From: Sphingomonas sp. IW22
GTDB taxonomy: Bacteria; Pseudomonadota; Alphaproteobacteria; Sphingomonadales; Sphingomonadaceae
Direction: 5' to 3'
Assembly (NCBI RefSeq): GCF_041321155.1
Contig: NZ_JBGGWB010000001.1
Span: 2,119,501-2,183,500, forward strand
Length of the DNA: 64,000 nt
Below the pieces are notes generated by a model that saw only the letters and a list, made by a program, of their open reading frames with translations, did no database searches and was not told the DNA's origin. Of this stretch, positions 53,278 through 63,030 are shown in pieces. Position 1 is the first letter of the stretch, and every line of letters begins with the position of its first letter. Position numbers and translations under genes: made by a program.

Positions 53278-54710
53278 TACAGGGCACGGGATCGGACGTG
53301 GGCAAGTCCGTTCTGGTCGCAGGGCTGTGCCGCGCCTTTGCAAATCGCGGGCTGCGCGTTCGCCCCTTCAAGCCCCAGAATATGAGCAACAATGCTGCCG
53401 TAACTGCCGACGGGGGCGAGATTGGTCGCGCGCAGGCGACGCAGGCGCTTGCCTGTCGCGTGTCCGCCAGCGTCGACATGAACCCCGTGCTGCTAAAGCC
53501 GCAGGGCGACCGCACATCGCAACTGGTGGTTCGCGGGCAGGTTCGCGGTACGCTGACGGCGTCGAACTGGCGGGACGGGCGGGCGGGGCTATTGAGCGAG
53601 GTGCTGGAGAGCTATCAACGGCTGGCCTCCGATTGCGATCTGGTGGTGGTCGAGGGAGCCGGTTCGCCCGCCGAGACCAATCTGCGCGACGGCGACATCG
53701 CCAATATGGGCTTTGCCCGCGCTGCTGGGGTACCGGTAGTGCTGGCCGGGGATATCGATCGCGGCGGCGTCATCGCCTCCCTGGTCGGGACGCATGCGGT
53801 TGTCGACCGCGACGATGCCGCGATGATCAAGGGCTTTCTGATCAACAAGTTCCGCGGCGATCCTGCGTTGTTCGATGAGGGAATGGCGACCATCGAACGT
53901 CGCACCGGCTGGCACCCGCTGGGCATCGTGCCATGGCTGCCCGCCGCCCGCCGCCTGCCCAGCGAGGATGCGGTGGTGCTGGAGCGTCGCGCCGTCAGCG
54001 TCGAGGGACGTGTCGTCATCGCCTGTCCCATCACGCCGCGCATCGCCAATTTCGACGATCTTGACCCGCTGAAGCTGGAGCCGGGGGTCGAACTGGTCAT
54101 GGTGCCGCCGGGGCGGCCCATTCCCGATGCGGCGATGATCGTGCTGGCCGGGTCAAAGGCGACCTGTGCAGACTTGGCATTCCTGCGGGCGCAGGGATGG
54201 GACATCGATATTATCGCACACCATCGAAAGGGGCGCCCGGTGCTTGGCCTGTGCGGCGGTTACCAGATGCTGGGGCGCAGCATTGCCGATTCGAAGGGGA
54301 TTGAGGGGCCGCCGGGAAGCGTGGCCGGTCTGGGCCTGCTCGACGTGGAAACGGTGCTGACCGGAGACAAGACGCTGTCGCATGTCACCGGCGAGGCGCT
54401 GGGCAGTCCGTTCGAGGGTTATGAAATCCATCTTGGCCGCACGTCGGGCCCGGATACGGCGCGGCCCGTGGGTCGGCTGGCTGATGGTCGCAACGAAGGT
54501 GCGACGAGCGCGGACGGACTGGTTGCCGGGAGCTATGTTCACGGGCTGCTGGGGCTTGCGGCGCAGCGTGCCGCTTGGCTCCAACGGCTGGGATCGAATG
54601 CAACCGGGCCGGATCACGCGGCCGATGTCGACGCCGCGCTGGACGAGGTTGCAGCAGGCCTGAGCGACGCGCTCGATTTGGATGCGATGCTGGCGATCGC
54701 TCAGGCGTAA
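53262..54710 (+). CDS. cobQ: Cobyric acid synthase
   Basis: 482 aa. Nucleotide-binding segment GTGSDVGKS (8-16), then the [12 protein letters not shown] motif, and a class I glutaminase domain with the nucleophile C331 in [11 protein letters not shown]. It amidates side chains b, d, e and g of adenosylcobyrinic acid a,c-diamide. The start overlaps cbiB by 16 bases (or by four with ATG 53274). Its last 10 bases overlap the end of convergent cobS. Confidence 0.95.
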   Translation: MAAIMIQGTGSDVGKSVLVAGLCRAFANRGLRVRPFKPQNMSNNAAVTADGGEIGRAQATQALACRVSASVDMNPVLLKPQGDRTSQLVVRGQVRGTLTASNWRDGRAGLLSEVLESYQRLASDCDLVVVEGAGSPAETNLRDGDIANMGFARAAGVPVVLAGDIDRGGVIASLVGTHAVVDRDDAAMIKGFLINKFRGDPALFDEGMATIERRTGWHPLGIVPWLPAARRLPSEDAVVLERRAVSVEGRVVIACPITPRIANFDDLDPLKLEPGVELVMVPPGRPIPDAAMIVLAGSKATCADLAFLRAQGWDIDIIAHHRKGRPVLGLCGGYQMLGRSIADSKGIEGPPGSVAGLGLLDVETVLTGDKTLSHVTGEALGSPFEGYEIHLGRTSGPDTARPVGRLADGRNEGATSADGLVAGSYVHGLLGLAAQRAAWLQRLGSNATGPDHAADVDAALDEVAAGLSDALDLDAMLAIAQA

Positions 54711-55411
54711 AGGACGAAAGCGAGCAGCAGCGCCGTTTCGGCGAGCTCGATCCCGGCGCCGTGTACGTCGCCCGTTACCCCGCCGATGCGTGACCGAAAC
54801 CAGACTGCGAGGGCCGCGACGATCAGGGGCGCGACCGCCAGCGCCGGTAGCACCAAGCACCCCGCGAGCAGAACGGCTGCCCAGCCGAGCAGATCACGCG
54901 GGCGCACCGACTTTGCAATGGTGGCGCCCAGGCCGCCGGGCCGCAGCGGCCGCAGCCAGCGCGCCCAGACCAACGGTCCCATTCGCGCCGCCGCCGAAAC
55001 CGCGACGATCGCCGCCCATTGTTGTGGCAGCAAAAGGTGCAGCAGGACCAGCTTGGCCGCGAGTTGCAGGACGATGGCGATCACGCCGAAGCTGCCGATA
55101 TGCGGATCGGCCATTACCGCGAGCATCCGATCACGGTCACCATGCGCTGCACCCAGCCCGTCGGTGACGTCGCCCAAGCCATCCAGATGCAGCGCGCCCG
55201 TCACCCATGTCCACGCGATGAGCGCAGCCAATGCGCCAAGCCAAGGGTCGACGCGCGCGCCGATCACGCCCGCACTCGCGACCACCGCGCCAACAAGCAC
55301 GCCTACAATCGGATATAGCCGTACCGCCGCCGCAAAGTCGGCCGTGCTCCCTTCCACCCGTGGCACGGGCAATCGGGTGAGGAAGGACAGCGCGATGAAC
55401 AGCTGCTTCAT
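54701..55411 (-). CDS. cobS: Adenosylcobinamide-GDP ribazoletransferase (cobalamin synthase)
   Basis: 236 aa, six or seven membrane helices. The conserved [17 protein letters not shown] metal-binding segment and the [16 protein letters not shown] motif identify CobS, which joins AdoCbi-GDP with alpha-ribazole. Its ATG overlaps the stop of the upstream phosphatase gene by four bases (ATGA). It is the last gene of the riboswitch-led operon. Confidence 0.95.
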   Translation of the reverse strand: MKQLFIALSFLTRLPVPRVEGSTADFAAAVRLYPIVGVLVGAVVASAGVIGARVDPWLGALAALIAWTWVTGALHLDGLGDVTDGLGAAHGDRDRMLAVMADPHIGSFGVIAIVLQLAAKLVLLHLLLPQQWAAIVAVSAAARMGPLVWARWLRPLRPGGLGATIAKSVRPRDLLGWAAVLLAGCLVLPALAVAPLIVAALAVWFRSRIGGVTGDVHGAGIELAETALLLAFVLYA

Positions 55412-55962
55412 GCCTGCAAGCCTGCGATCTGCCCGCGACGGGGCCGGTCCTGCCAAATGTTGAAGGTCAGGACTGATGAACAGGGCAGGTCCAGCGCCCA
55501 TGTCGCCGCATGGGGCAGGCCGCAAAGATAGGCGATTGCCGCTCGCATCGCGCCCGCATGGGTGACGACCAGCGTCGGTTGCGGGCTCAGCGCCTCGATC
55601 GCGGCGCCGACGCGGTCCACCAGCGCGGACCAACGCTCTCCACCGGGCGGCGGGCAAGCGTCGGGGTCGTTCCAGAAAGCGGCGATTGCGGTCCTGTCGA
55701 TCTCTCCCGCGGCCAAGCCATCCCATTCGCCAAAGTCCAGTTCGCGCCAACGGGTGTCGACTTGCGCTTTGCCGATCGCGGCGGCGCAACGGCGTGCCCG
55801 CCGCAGATCCGACGTGGTCAGTTGCGTTGCGCCGATCGTGGTGGCTTTGCCCCGGCAGGCGGCGATTCCTGCATCGGTCACGTCGCAATCGGTGCGGCCC
55901 AGCATCCGGCCGGCCATTTCGGGCGCGCCGTGGCGCATCAGGTGCAGGGTAAAGCCGCTCAC
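55408..55962 (-). CDS. cobC: Alpha-ribazole phosphatase-like histidine phosphatase
   Basis: 184 aa. The RHG motif at residues 10-12 holds the phosphohistidine; RELDFGEWDG and the THAGAMRA histidine complete the phosphatase site. It is expected to remove the 5'-phosphate from alpha-ribazole phosphate or adenosylcobalamin phosphate. It overlaps the genes on both sides by four bases (cobT upstream, cobS downstream), which ties it to the cobalamin pathway. Confidence 0.88.
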   Translation of the reverse strand: MSGFTLHLMRHGAPEMAGRMLGRTDCDVTDAGIAACRGKATTIGATQLTTSDLRRARRCAAAIGKAQVDTRWRELDFGEWDGLAAGEIDRTAIAAFWNDPDACPPPGGERWSALVDRVGAAIEALSPQPTLVVTHAGAMRAAIAYLCGLPHAATWALDLPCSSVLTFNIWQDRPRRGQIAGLQA

Positions 55963-56969
55963 CCGCCGCTCACACCCGCTTCGGCAAAGGTGGCCATTTG
56001 GTCATGCGCTGCCAATGCCGCACGCACGATATGCGTCGCAAGCGCCGCGCCGCTCCCTTCGCCCAGCCGCATATCGAGAGCGAGCAGCGGGCTGAGACCA
56101 AGCCGGTCCAGCAAGCGGCGGTGGCCCGGTTCGGCGGAACAATGCCCGGCCAGGCAATGGTCGGTGATGGCAGGCGTGGCTAGGGCCAAGGGCGCGATGG
56201 CCGAGGTGGCGATGAAGCCGTCCAGCATCACCGGGACCCGTGCATGGCGGGCGCTCAGGATCGCTCCGGCGATCGCCGCGATTTCACGACCGCCGACACG
56301 GCGCAGGATTTCGAAGGCGCTGTCCAGATGACCGGCGTGATGGGCAAGGGCAGCGTCGACGGCCTGAACCTTTCGCGCAACGCCACCGGCATCGACGCCG
56401 GTGCCGGGGCCCACCCAGTCCGCGCCGGTGCCGCCGAAACTGGCAGCGGCAAGCGCGGCGGCGGCGGTCGAATTGGCGATGCCCATCTCACCCAGCACCA
56501 GAAGGTCGGCATCGCCGACCGCTTCTGCACCCGCGTTTAATGCGTCGAGGCACTCCGCCGCGTTCATCGCAGGGGCGAGAGTGAAGTCGGCGGTCGGCCG
56601 GTCGAGGTCGAGCGGTACGACCGAAAGCGTCAGCCCGGCCGATGCTGCCAACGCGTTGATCGCCGCGCCCCCGGCAGTGAAATTGGCGACCATCTGTGCA
56701 GTGACGGCGGCGGGAAAAGCGCTGACGCCGCGCGCTGCGACACCGTGATTGCCCGCGAATACCACAGCCCGACCGCGTTCGACCCGGGGACGCTCCACAC
56801 CGTGCCACCCGGCCATGAAGATGGCGATCGCCTCCAAACGGCCGAGCGAGCCGGGTGGCTTTGTCAACTGGCTCTGTCGCGCAGTCGCGGCGTCGCGCGC
56901 GGCGGTGTCTGCGGCGGGCAGGGTGGCCAGCGCGGTTTCGAATGCGGCGATGTCGTTAAAGCGGATCAT
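55959..56969 (-). CDS. cobT: Nicotinate-nucleotide-dimethylbenzimidazole phosphoribosyltransferase
   Basis: 336 aa. The KPPGSLGRLE N-terminal motif, VVFAGNHGVAARGVSAFP, GEMGIANSTAAAALAA and the catalytic glutamate in RLGEGSGAALA (near 302) are all CobT features. It activates the lower ligand base to alpha-ribazole phosphate. The start overlaps the DUF1636 gene stop by four bases (ATGA). Confidence 0.95.
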   Translation of the reverse strand: MIRFNDIAAFETALATLPAADTAARDAATARQSQLTKPPGSLGRLEAIAIFMAGWHGVERPRVERGRAVVFAGNHGVAARGVSAFPAAVTAQMVANFTAGGAAINALAASAGLTLSVVPLDLDRPTADFTLAPAMNAAECLDALNAGAEAVGDADLLVLGEMGIANSTAAAALAAASFGGTGADWVGPGTGVDAGGVARKVQAVDAALAHHAGHLDSAFEILRRVGGREIAAIAGAILSARHARVPVMLDGFIATSAIAPLALATPAITDHCLAGHCSAEPGHRRLLDRLGLSPLLALDMRLGEGSGAALATHIVRAALAAHDQMATFAEAGVSGG

Positions 56970-57373
56970 TCGACGACGTACCCGGAGGGTGGGGTACGGG
57001 TGATGAAATGGCCCTTCACCCCGTCGGGCCAGTCGCGGAAGGGCACCTGCCCCCAGTCGCTGGCGGCATAGGCGCGGGCATAATCCAGGATCGCACGGGC
57101 GGCATCGTCGCCGGGCTCGAAGCGGCCGAGGACATAGCCGACCTTTTCGGGCGCGCGCAGGTGGACGGTGCAGAAATCCTGACACGCGAACAGGCAGGGC
57201 ATTTCCTGCACCGCGACGGCCTCGAACGCTGGGTCCGAGGCCTTTACGCGCCGCAACGCTTCGACCAGCAGTGCGCCGCCACGACGCCCTTCGCCATCCT
57301 CTCGCGCGTCGGCGGAGAGGCGGCACGTGTTGCACGCCACCACCGCCGCGCCGTGATCGACCGGCTTCAGCAT
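56966..57373 (-). CDS. DUF1636 cysteine-rich protein
   Basis: 135 aa. Cysteines C14 and C17 (CNTCR) with C60, C64 and C68 (CLFACQDFC) suggest a thioredoxin-like [2Fe-2S] or metal-binding fold. DUF1636 proteins are recurrent in cobalamin and cobalt loci of Alphaproteobacteria, but no function is established. The gene overlaps cobT by four bases and lies 16 bases after the membrane protein gene, so it is part of the riboswitch operon. Confidence 0.8.
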   Translation of the reverse strand: MLKPVDHGAAVVACNTCRLSADAREDGEGRRGGALLVEALRRVKASDPAFEAVAVQEMPCLFACQDFCTVHLRAPEKVGYVLGRFEPGDDAARAILDYARAYAASDWGQVPFRDWPDGVKGHFITRTPPSGYVVE

Positions 57374-57389
57374 CGAAGCGCCCCGGCGT

Positions 57390-57947
57390 TCATGCCGTTG
57401 CCGCCCCGCGCGGGGCAGCGGGAAGCCCCGCTGCCCGCAGGCTCCGATACAGTGCATATAGGCCGATCAGTATCGCCCCGTTACGCACCATTTGACGCAG
57501 GTTGATCGACGGCGACAGGGCGGTTTCGACGCCGCCAAGGCCGAGCGACCAGAGCAGGATCGCCAGCTTGAACGCTATCGTTGCCGCAAGATAGGCGCCG
57601 GCGATTCGCAGCGCGGGGGAGTGGCCGCCAAGCCGCTCCCCGGCTGCCCGCGCCGAAATCACGCATGCGATAGCCGCGCTACCCAGCGCGACGGCCCAGG
57701 CAAAGGTGCTGGCATCACGCGGATAGTCCAGCACGCAAAAACCCACGATCTGGCTGGCGGCCCATGCGGCGATCATCAGCATTATGCCGTCGCGCGCCCG
57801 CATCTGCGTGGCCGCCAGTGCGGCCAGCGCGGTGAAGGGCGTTGCACATGCCAGCAGCAGCGTTGTCGCGGTGCTAGCCAGCGTCAGCAGCATGATCCAA
57901 AGGGTCGATGCCGGCATCGACGAGCCGCCGGGTGAACCTGCCCTCAT
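57390..57947 (-). CDS. Uncharacterised inner-membrane protein in the B12 operon
   Basis: 185 aa with about five membrane helices (TLWIMLLTLASTATTLLLAC, FTALAALAATQ and later segments). No family was recognised. The start at 57947 has a strong GGAGGA Shine-Dalgarno; an alternative ATG at 57986 would overlap the btuB stop by one base (TGATG). Its place between btuB and the DUF1636 gene in one transcript suggests a role in corrinoid or cobalt handling, but this is inference from position. Confidence 0.65.
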   Translation of the reverse strand: MRAGSPGGSSMPASTLWIMLLTLASTATTLLLACATPFTALAALAATQMRARDGIMLMIAAWAASQIVGFCVLDYPRDASTFAWAVALGSAAIACVISARAAGERLGGHSPALRIAGAYLAATIAFKLAILLWSLGLGGVETALSPSINLRQMVRNGAILIGLYALYRSLRAAGLPAAPRGAATA

Positions 57948-57985
57948 CGTCTTGTCCTCCGCTTTGCCGAAAGAATGCGCCGCCA

Positions 57986-59974
57986 TCAGAAGCGCCCCCG
58001 CAGCCCGGCATAGATGCTGCGCCCCAACGTGCCGTAGCGATACACCGTCTCATAGCGTTCGTCGAAAATGTTCTCACCCCGCACGAACACGCTTACTTCG
58101 TCAGAGACGGGCGCTTCGGCCCGCAGGTCGACCAGTGTATAGGGTGCGAAGCGAACCGAGTGGCTGGCATTGTCGAACGCCTCGCCCGACCAGCGGACGG
58201 CGGCGCCGAAGGACGGTCCACCCGGGAAGCTGTAATTGGCGGCTGCGTTCCAGCTATGGCGTGGGCGGCGCGCCAGCTGCTTGCCGAAATTGGCCGACCC
58301 GGTGGAGCGGTCCTCCGACGTGACCCAGCTGTAATTGCCGTCGACCGTCAGCCTGTCGCCAATGGCGACGCGGCCAGAAGCCTCAATGCCGTTTGCGAAA
58401 GCGCGCGAGACATTGTCGTAATAGCCAAATCGCCGCTCCGTCGTGCTGCCCGGCACAAAGCAGCGCGGATCGGTCGTCGTGCTGGTGCAGCCGGCATAGA
58501 TGATCAGGTCGGTCGAGCGCCGTTCGAAATAAGTGGCGCCCAGCGCGACCGCGCCTTCCAGGAACCGCTGTTCCGCACCCGCTTCCCAGCCATTGGCCTG
58601 TTCGGGGCGCAGCGCGTCATTCCCATATTCGGAAAAGAGTTGGTACAGGGTCGGCGCCTTGAACCCCTCCGAATAGCTGGCGCGAAGCACCGTTCCCGTC
58701 GGCAGTGCCCACACACCCCCTGCGGCGAACAGCGTCTTGCTGCCATAGCGGTTGTGATCGTCGTTGCGAACGCCACCCGTCAGCGTCAGCCCGGCAACGG
58801 GGGAGACGTTCAGCTGCCCATAAAAGCTGGTGATCTCGGCCCGTCCGGTTGCGGGGGCGGGGATGGGAACGCTCAGGCTGGCGGATGGCGAAACGCTGCT
58901 GAACCGGCTGACTTCGTTTTCCGCGCCGAACACGGCGTCGACGCCCGACACAATCGCAACGCTGCCCTGATATTCGGCACGGTGGTTGGTGCCCGCCGCG
59001 TCGAAGGTCTGCGCCCTTTGGCGGGTCGGGTTCAGGTTTTCGCGGTCGGTGTCGGTATAGCCATAGGCGAAACGGTTGCGGAAACGTCCGTCGAACAGCG
59101 CGACGTTCAGCCCGGCATAGCCGACAAATTCCTCGTTCCGCGAATATTCGGGGGTGTCGCCGCTGAACCCGTCAATCTCCACCCGGCCATTTGAATAATA
59201 GCCACGCAGGTCTGCACTTACGCCGTTCACGATATCCAGCACCGCGCGACCGGTGACCGACTGGTTGCGATAGCCGTCCGCTTCGCCGCCGCCGAATTCG
59301 GGCGCGATGGCGGAAATGCCTTGGGTGGTGAAGGTCTGCGCCCCGATGCGCCAGCCAAGCGGGCCGGTGCGCCCGCCGATGGCGGCACGACCGCTGACGG
59401 TTTCGCGGCTGCCTGCTTCGATATCGAAGCTGCCTTCTAGGTCTGCCGTCGGAAGCGGCGTCACGACGTTGACGACGCCGCCGATCGCCTGGCTGCCCCA
59501 CAGGATCGACTGGGGTCCGCGCAGCACCTCGATCCGGCTCGCATCGCCGGTCAGCAGGTTGGCGAAGTTATAGCCGCCGCCGGGCGACGACGGATCGTTG
59601 ATCTTGACCCCGTCGATGACGACGACGGTCTGGTCGCTCTCAGCGCCGCGGATGCGAAGCTGGGTCGCGGTACCATAGCCACCGTTGCGCGTCAGGCTGA
59701 TGCCGGGCGTGCGGACCAGAAGGTCGGCAACCGCCAGGTCCCCTGCGCGGTCGATGCGTTCCTTGTCGAGAACCGTTACCGATGCGGGCACGCGGTCGAT
59801 GTCGGTCGGGCTCCGGTTGGCGGCGACGACGATGGCGCCCGTGCGCGTCGTGTCGCTGCCGTCGCCGGGTGTGGCCGCCGCGTCGGGCGACGGGGCCTGA
59901 TCGGCCTGGGACTGGGCGAGCAAGGGCGCCGGTGCAAACAGGGCAACACCGGCAAGCAAATGGATCTTCTTCAT
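57986..59974 (-). CDS. btuB: TonB-dependent vitamin B12 receptor
   Basis: 662 aa. Signal peptide 1-20 (ending PLLA), TonB-box region around GAIVVAANR (47-55), plug domain with LLVRTPGISLTRNGGYGTAT and QLRIRGAESDQTVVVIDGVK, then a 22-strand barrel ending in GRSIYAGLRGRF. Cobalamin as the substrate follows from the riboswitch directly upstream and from the neighbouring cob genes. No STN domain, so unlike the receptor at 12-15 kb it is not a signalling type. Confidence 0.92.
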   Translation of the reverse strand: MKKIHLLAGVALFAPAPLLAQSQADQAPSPDAAATPGDGSDTTRTGAIVVAANRSPTDIDRVPASVTVLDKERIDRAGDLAVADLLVRTPGISLTRNGGYGTATQLRIRGAESDQTVVVIDGVKINDPSSPGGGYNFANLLTGDASRIEVLRGPQSILWGSQAIGGVVNVVTPLPTADLEGSFDIEAGSRETVSGRAAIGGRTGPLGWRIGAQTFTTQGISAIAPEFGGGEADGYRNQSVTGRAVLDIVNGVSADLRGYYSNGRVEIDGFSGDTPEYSRNEEFVGYAGLNVALFDGRFRNRFAYGYTDTDRENLNPTRQRAQTFDAAGTNHRAEYQGSVAIVSGVDAVFGAENEVSRFSSVSPSASLSVPIPAPATGRAEITSFYGQLNVSPVAGLTLTGGVRNDDHNRYGSKTLFAAGGVWALPTGTVLRASYSEGFKAPTLYQLFSEYGNDALRPEQANGWEAGAEQRFLEGAVALGATYFERRSTDLIIYAGCTSTTTDPRCFVPGSTTERRFGYYDNVSRAFANGIEASGRVAIGDRLTVDGNYSWVTSEDRSTGSANFGKQLARRPRHSWNAAANYSFPGGPSFGAAVRWSGEAFDNASHSVRFAPYTLVDLRAEAPVSDEVSVFVRGENIFDERYETVYRYGTLGRSIYAGLRGRF

Positions 59975-60089
59975 TCTAACCCCACGTGACGTCGCCCCCA
60001 GGCGGCAACGCCACCCGAGGTCGATTTGCTTGTCGTTTCGCGGGTTGACCCCCGTCCGTCCGGCACACCCTGTCCGGTCGAAGAACGAC

Positions 60090-60300
60090 TGCGACGGGCA
60101 GGTCTCCTGGCTCACGGGTCAATGCCGATTCGGAACCCGGCCGAGCATCGCTCTGCCGGGAACCCTCCGCGCCGCCTTCTCAGGACCGGAGTCCCAATGG
60201 CATGTGGCGTGGTGGCTCGCCGTTCACAGTTGCAGGGGCAGCCGGGGTCTTGAACCCCGTTCCCTTTGAATCCCCGACTAAGGGGAACCTGTCGCGGCTG
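60090..60300 (-). promoter_or_regulatory. Cobalamin (AdoCbl) riboswitch
   Basis: On the minus strand the 3' part holds the B12 box GAGCCAGGAGACCTGCC (60097-60113) and the core holds GCTGCCCCTGCAACTGTG, the usual kissing-loop core of the aptamer. The closing P1 helix pairs CAGGT (60287-60291) with ACCTG. It lies about 115 bases before btuB and would turn off btuB and the genes behind it when adenosylcobalamin is plentiful. The stretch 59975-60089 between aptamer and gene should contain the expression platform. Confidence 0.93.
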
Positions 60301-60328
60301 CGCCCTTAATCCCGGACGGGCGCTTGCG

Positions 60329-61096
60329 TCAACGCAGCCTGTCGAGCGGGACGAGCAGCGGCGAAGCGCCGTCGCCGCGATAGGCGGTGATCCCATAAAC
60401 CTCCGCCAGCAATTCGGGCGTCAGCACGGCGTTCGGTTCGCCATCGGCGACCAGCGCAGCATCGGCCATTACCAGCACCCGGTCGCAAAAACGCGCCGCG
60501 AGCGTCAGGTCGTGCAGCACCGCGAGGACAAGCCCACCGCCTTGCGCCTCTGCCCGCAGCAATTCCATGCCGTGGATCTGATGCGCGGGGTCAAGGCTGG
60601 CCAGCGGCTCGTCGGCCACCAGCGCCGGTGCCTCCACCGCCAGCGCGCGGGCGAGCAACACGCGCGCGCGCTCACCGCCCGACAATTCGGTCGCGGTGCG
60701 GTGGGCGAGATGAGCAACGTCGGCGCGCTCCATCGCCCGCTCGATCGCCAAGCGGTCAGCCTCATCGGGGCGGGACAGCGGGGCGAGGTGGGGCAGGCGG
60801 CCCAGCGCGACCAGCCGCTCGGCCGAGATCGGCCAGTGCAAGGTCTGCCCCTGTGGCAGATAGGCGATCTGTCGCGCGATGGTGGCGCGCGACAGGGCGG
60901 GGCGCGGGGTGCCGTCGATCGTCACCGCACCTGCATGCGGGATCAGACCCAGCAACGCGCGCACCCATGTCGACTTGCCCGCGCCGTTCGGTCCCAGCAC
61001 GCCGATCAGCGTGCCGCCGTCCAGCCGGGCCGACACGTCGCGAACGACCGCGCGGCCGCCCAGCGTCACACTCACTCCCTGAGCAACGATGCTCAC
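60329..61096 (-). CDS. btuD: Corrinoid/iron-type ABC transporter ATPase
   Basis: 255 aa. Walker A GPNGAGKST at 35-43, signature LSGGERARV near 138, Walker B ALVADEPLASLDPAH and the switch histidine in AVLHDLTLAARF. It powers BtuCD-type import. GTG 61096 overlaps the btuC stop (GTGA). It is placed with B12 uptake by context; sequence alone cannot exclude siderophores. Confidence 0.88.
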   Translation of the reverse strand: MSIVAQGVSVTLGGRAVVRDVSARLDGGTLIGVLGPNGAGKSTWVRALLGLIPHAGAVTIDGTPRPALSRATIARQIAYLPQGQTLHWPISAERLVALGRLPHLAPLSRPDEADRLAIERAMERADVAHLAHRTATELSGGERARVLLARALAVEAPALVADEPLASLDPAHQIHGMELLRAEAQGGGLVLAVLHDLTLAARFCDRVLVMADAALVADGEPNAVLTPELLAEVYGITAYRGDGASPLLVPLDRLR

Positions 61097-62079
61097 CACA
61101 AGCGGCGCTCCCGCATCAGATGGACCAGGAAGACCGGCACGCCCAGAAACGCCGTCACCACGCCCAGTTTCAGTTCGTTGGTCGACGGGATCAGCCGCAC
61201 CGCGACATCGGCCAGCGTCAGTAGCGCGGCGCCCGCCAGCGCACTGGGCCACAGCACGGCCGAGGGGCTGCGGTCGGTCAGCGGGCGGATCAGATGCGGC
61301 ACGATCAGCCCGACAAAACCGATCGCGCCCGACACCGCCACCGCGCCACCCACGCCGACAGCGATCCCGACCAGCAATCGCACCCGCGTCCGCCGCAGGT
61401 CGACGCCCAACGCCGCCGCGCCGTCCTCGCCCAGCGTCAGCGCGTCGAGGGCGCGGCCCTGTCCCGCCAGCAACACCATGCCCAGCGCAATGCACGGCGC
61501 GGCCAGCAGCACATGTTCGAACGAGCGATCCTCAAGACTGCCTAGCAGCCACGTCATGATCTCCATCGCGGCGAACGGATTGGGTGACAGGTTCAGCGCC
61601 AGGCTGATGCCCGCCCCCGCCAACGTCGCTACCGCGATGCCGGCCAGAATTAGCGTCAACGGGCTTTCGGAGCGACCGGCCAGCAGAAACAGGATGGTCA
61701 GCGTGGCCAATGCGCCGAGGATCGCCAACACCGGCAGCGCCGCCGGGTGCCACGCCGCGAGCCCGAAATAGAGCGCGACAACCGCGCCCAGCGCGGCGCC
61801 GTTGGACGCACCCAACACCGCCGGTTCGGCCAGCGGGTTGCGAAGATAACCCTGCAATGCCGCGCCGCTCAGGCCCAGCATCGCACCGACGAGCAGGCCC
61901 AGCATCGCCCGCGGCAGGCGCAGTTCGATCAGGATCGCGCGTTCGACCGGGTCGCCAAGGCCGCCAAGCGCCGCCAGCACACGGGCAGGCGCGATTGACG
62001 TGGTGCCAACGCCCACGCCCAGCACGGCCGCAACCAGCATGGCAAGGATGAGAGCGGGCCAGAGCCAGCGGCGGGTCAC
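61093..62079 (-). CDS. btuC: FecCD/BtuC-type ABC transporter permease
   Basis: About 328 aa with nine or ten membrane helices. Family motifs include LPRAMLGLLVGAMLGLSGAA, LAEPAVLGASNGAALGAVVA and GFVGLIVPHLIRPL. GTG 62079 or TTG 62085 is the start. It is divergent from btuF and overlaps btuD by four bases, so the importer genes are complete: permease, ATPase and binding protein. Confidence 0.88.
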   Translation of the reverse strand: MTRRWLWPALILAMLVAAVLGVGVGTTSIAPARVLAALGGLGDPVERAILIELRLPRAMLGLLVGAMLGLSGAALQGYLRNPLAEPAVLGASNGAALGAVVALYFGLAAWHPAALPVLAILGALATLTILFLLAGRSESPLTLILAGIAVATLAGAGISLALNLSPNPFAAMEIMTWLLGSLEDRSFEHVLLAAPCIALGMVLLAGQGRALDALTLGEDGAAALGVDLRRTRVRLLVGIAVGVGGAVAVSGAIGFVGLIVPHLIRPLTDRSPSAVLWPSALAGAALLTLADVAVRLIPSTNELKLGVVTAFLGVPVFLVHLMRERRLW

Positions 62080-62154
62080 GTGCAATCAACCTCAATGGTC
62101 GCGTCTGTTGATTCGCGCCTAGCGCGGATGGCGGCGCCAAGGCAAAGGACGATC

Positions 62155-62976
62155 ATGCGCCGCCTGTTTGCCCTGCCGCTGATCGCTGCCCTGTTAGGAG
62201 GCGCAGGACCCGTTCCGCCACAGCGGCCGAGACGGATCGTGTCGCTCAATCTGTGTGCCGACCAATATCTGCTGGCGCTGGCCGATCCGGGGCAGATCGT
62301 TGCGCTGACGCAGTTCGCGCGCGATCCCGAAATGTCGGCAGCGGCGGGAAAGGCGCGCGCCTTTCACTCGACGCGCGGTTCGGCGGAGGAGGTGCTCGCG
62401 CTGCGGCCCGACCTGATCCTCGCCACGCCGGGCCGCCGTCGGGAAACGATGGCGCGCCTGCAGGGGCGCGACATTGCGACCCTCGATGTCAGTTTCGCCA
62501 ATAACTACGCCGACATCGTCGCTCAGATCCGAAGCGTCGCCGCCGCCGTCGGCCACCCGGCGCGGGGGGAGGCGCTGATCGTGCATATGGACCGGCAGCT
62601 CGCTTCCATCCCCGCCACCGCCGGGCGCGGCGCGGTTGCGGCCTATTACCAGCGGCGGGGGTTTCTGACGGGGACTGGCACCCTGATCGACGACCTGATG
62701 CAACGCGTCGGCCTTCGCAACCTGGCGGCGAAACTGGGCAAGCCTGCGCTGGCGCGAGTGGGCCTTGAGGAAATGGCCATGGCGCGGCCCGACTATCTGA
62801 TCGTCGAGACCGCCACCGATCAAGTGCAGGACCAAGGGACTGAAATGCTCCACCACCCGGTACTGGCGCCGATCCCCCGCCTGCGCCTGCCCCAAGCCTG
62901 GACCGTGTGCGGCGGCCCCGCTTATGTGGAGGCCGCACGCGCGCTGGCATCGCAGCTTGGCGGAAAACGAAAATAG
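62155..62976 (+). CDS. btuF: Periplasmic corrinoid-binding protein
   Basis: 273 aa. Signal peptide 1-18, then a class III substrate-binding fold: RRIVSLNLCADQYLLALADP at the start and DYLIVETATDQ in the second lobe. These binding proteins present B12 or siderophores to FecCD permeases. The gene is divergent from btuC with 75 bases between the two starts, and the location argues for cobalamin. Shine-Dalgarno AAGGA precedes ATG 62155. Confidence 0.85.
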   Translation: MRRLFALPLIAALLGGAGPVPPQRPRRIVSLNLCADQYLLALADPGQIVALTQFARDPEMSAAAGKARAFHSTRGSAEEVLALRPDLILATPGRRRETMARLQGRDIATLDVSFANNYADIVAQIRSVAAAVGHPARGEALIVHMDRQLASIPATAGRGAVAAYYQRRGFLTGTGTLIDDLMQRVGLRNLAAKLGKPALARVGLEEMAMARPDYLIVETATDQVQDQGTEMLHHPVLAPIPRLRLPQAWTVCGGPAYVEAARALASQLGGKRK

Positions 62977-63010
62977 CGGTTCAGGGTCGTTCGAAGGCTA
63001 ATTTAACTTA

Positions 63011-63030
63011 GAGTCCGTTTCAGAACTCAC
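63011..63030. repeat. Possible IS5-type terminal inverted repeat
   Basis: GAGTCCGTTTCAGAACTCAC begins right after a TTA triplet (63008-63010), the kind of target duplication IS5-group elements leave. It borders the transposase fragment. The partner end was not found. Confidence 0.35.
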
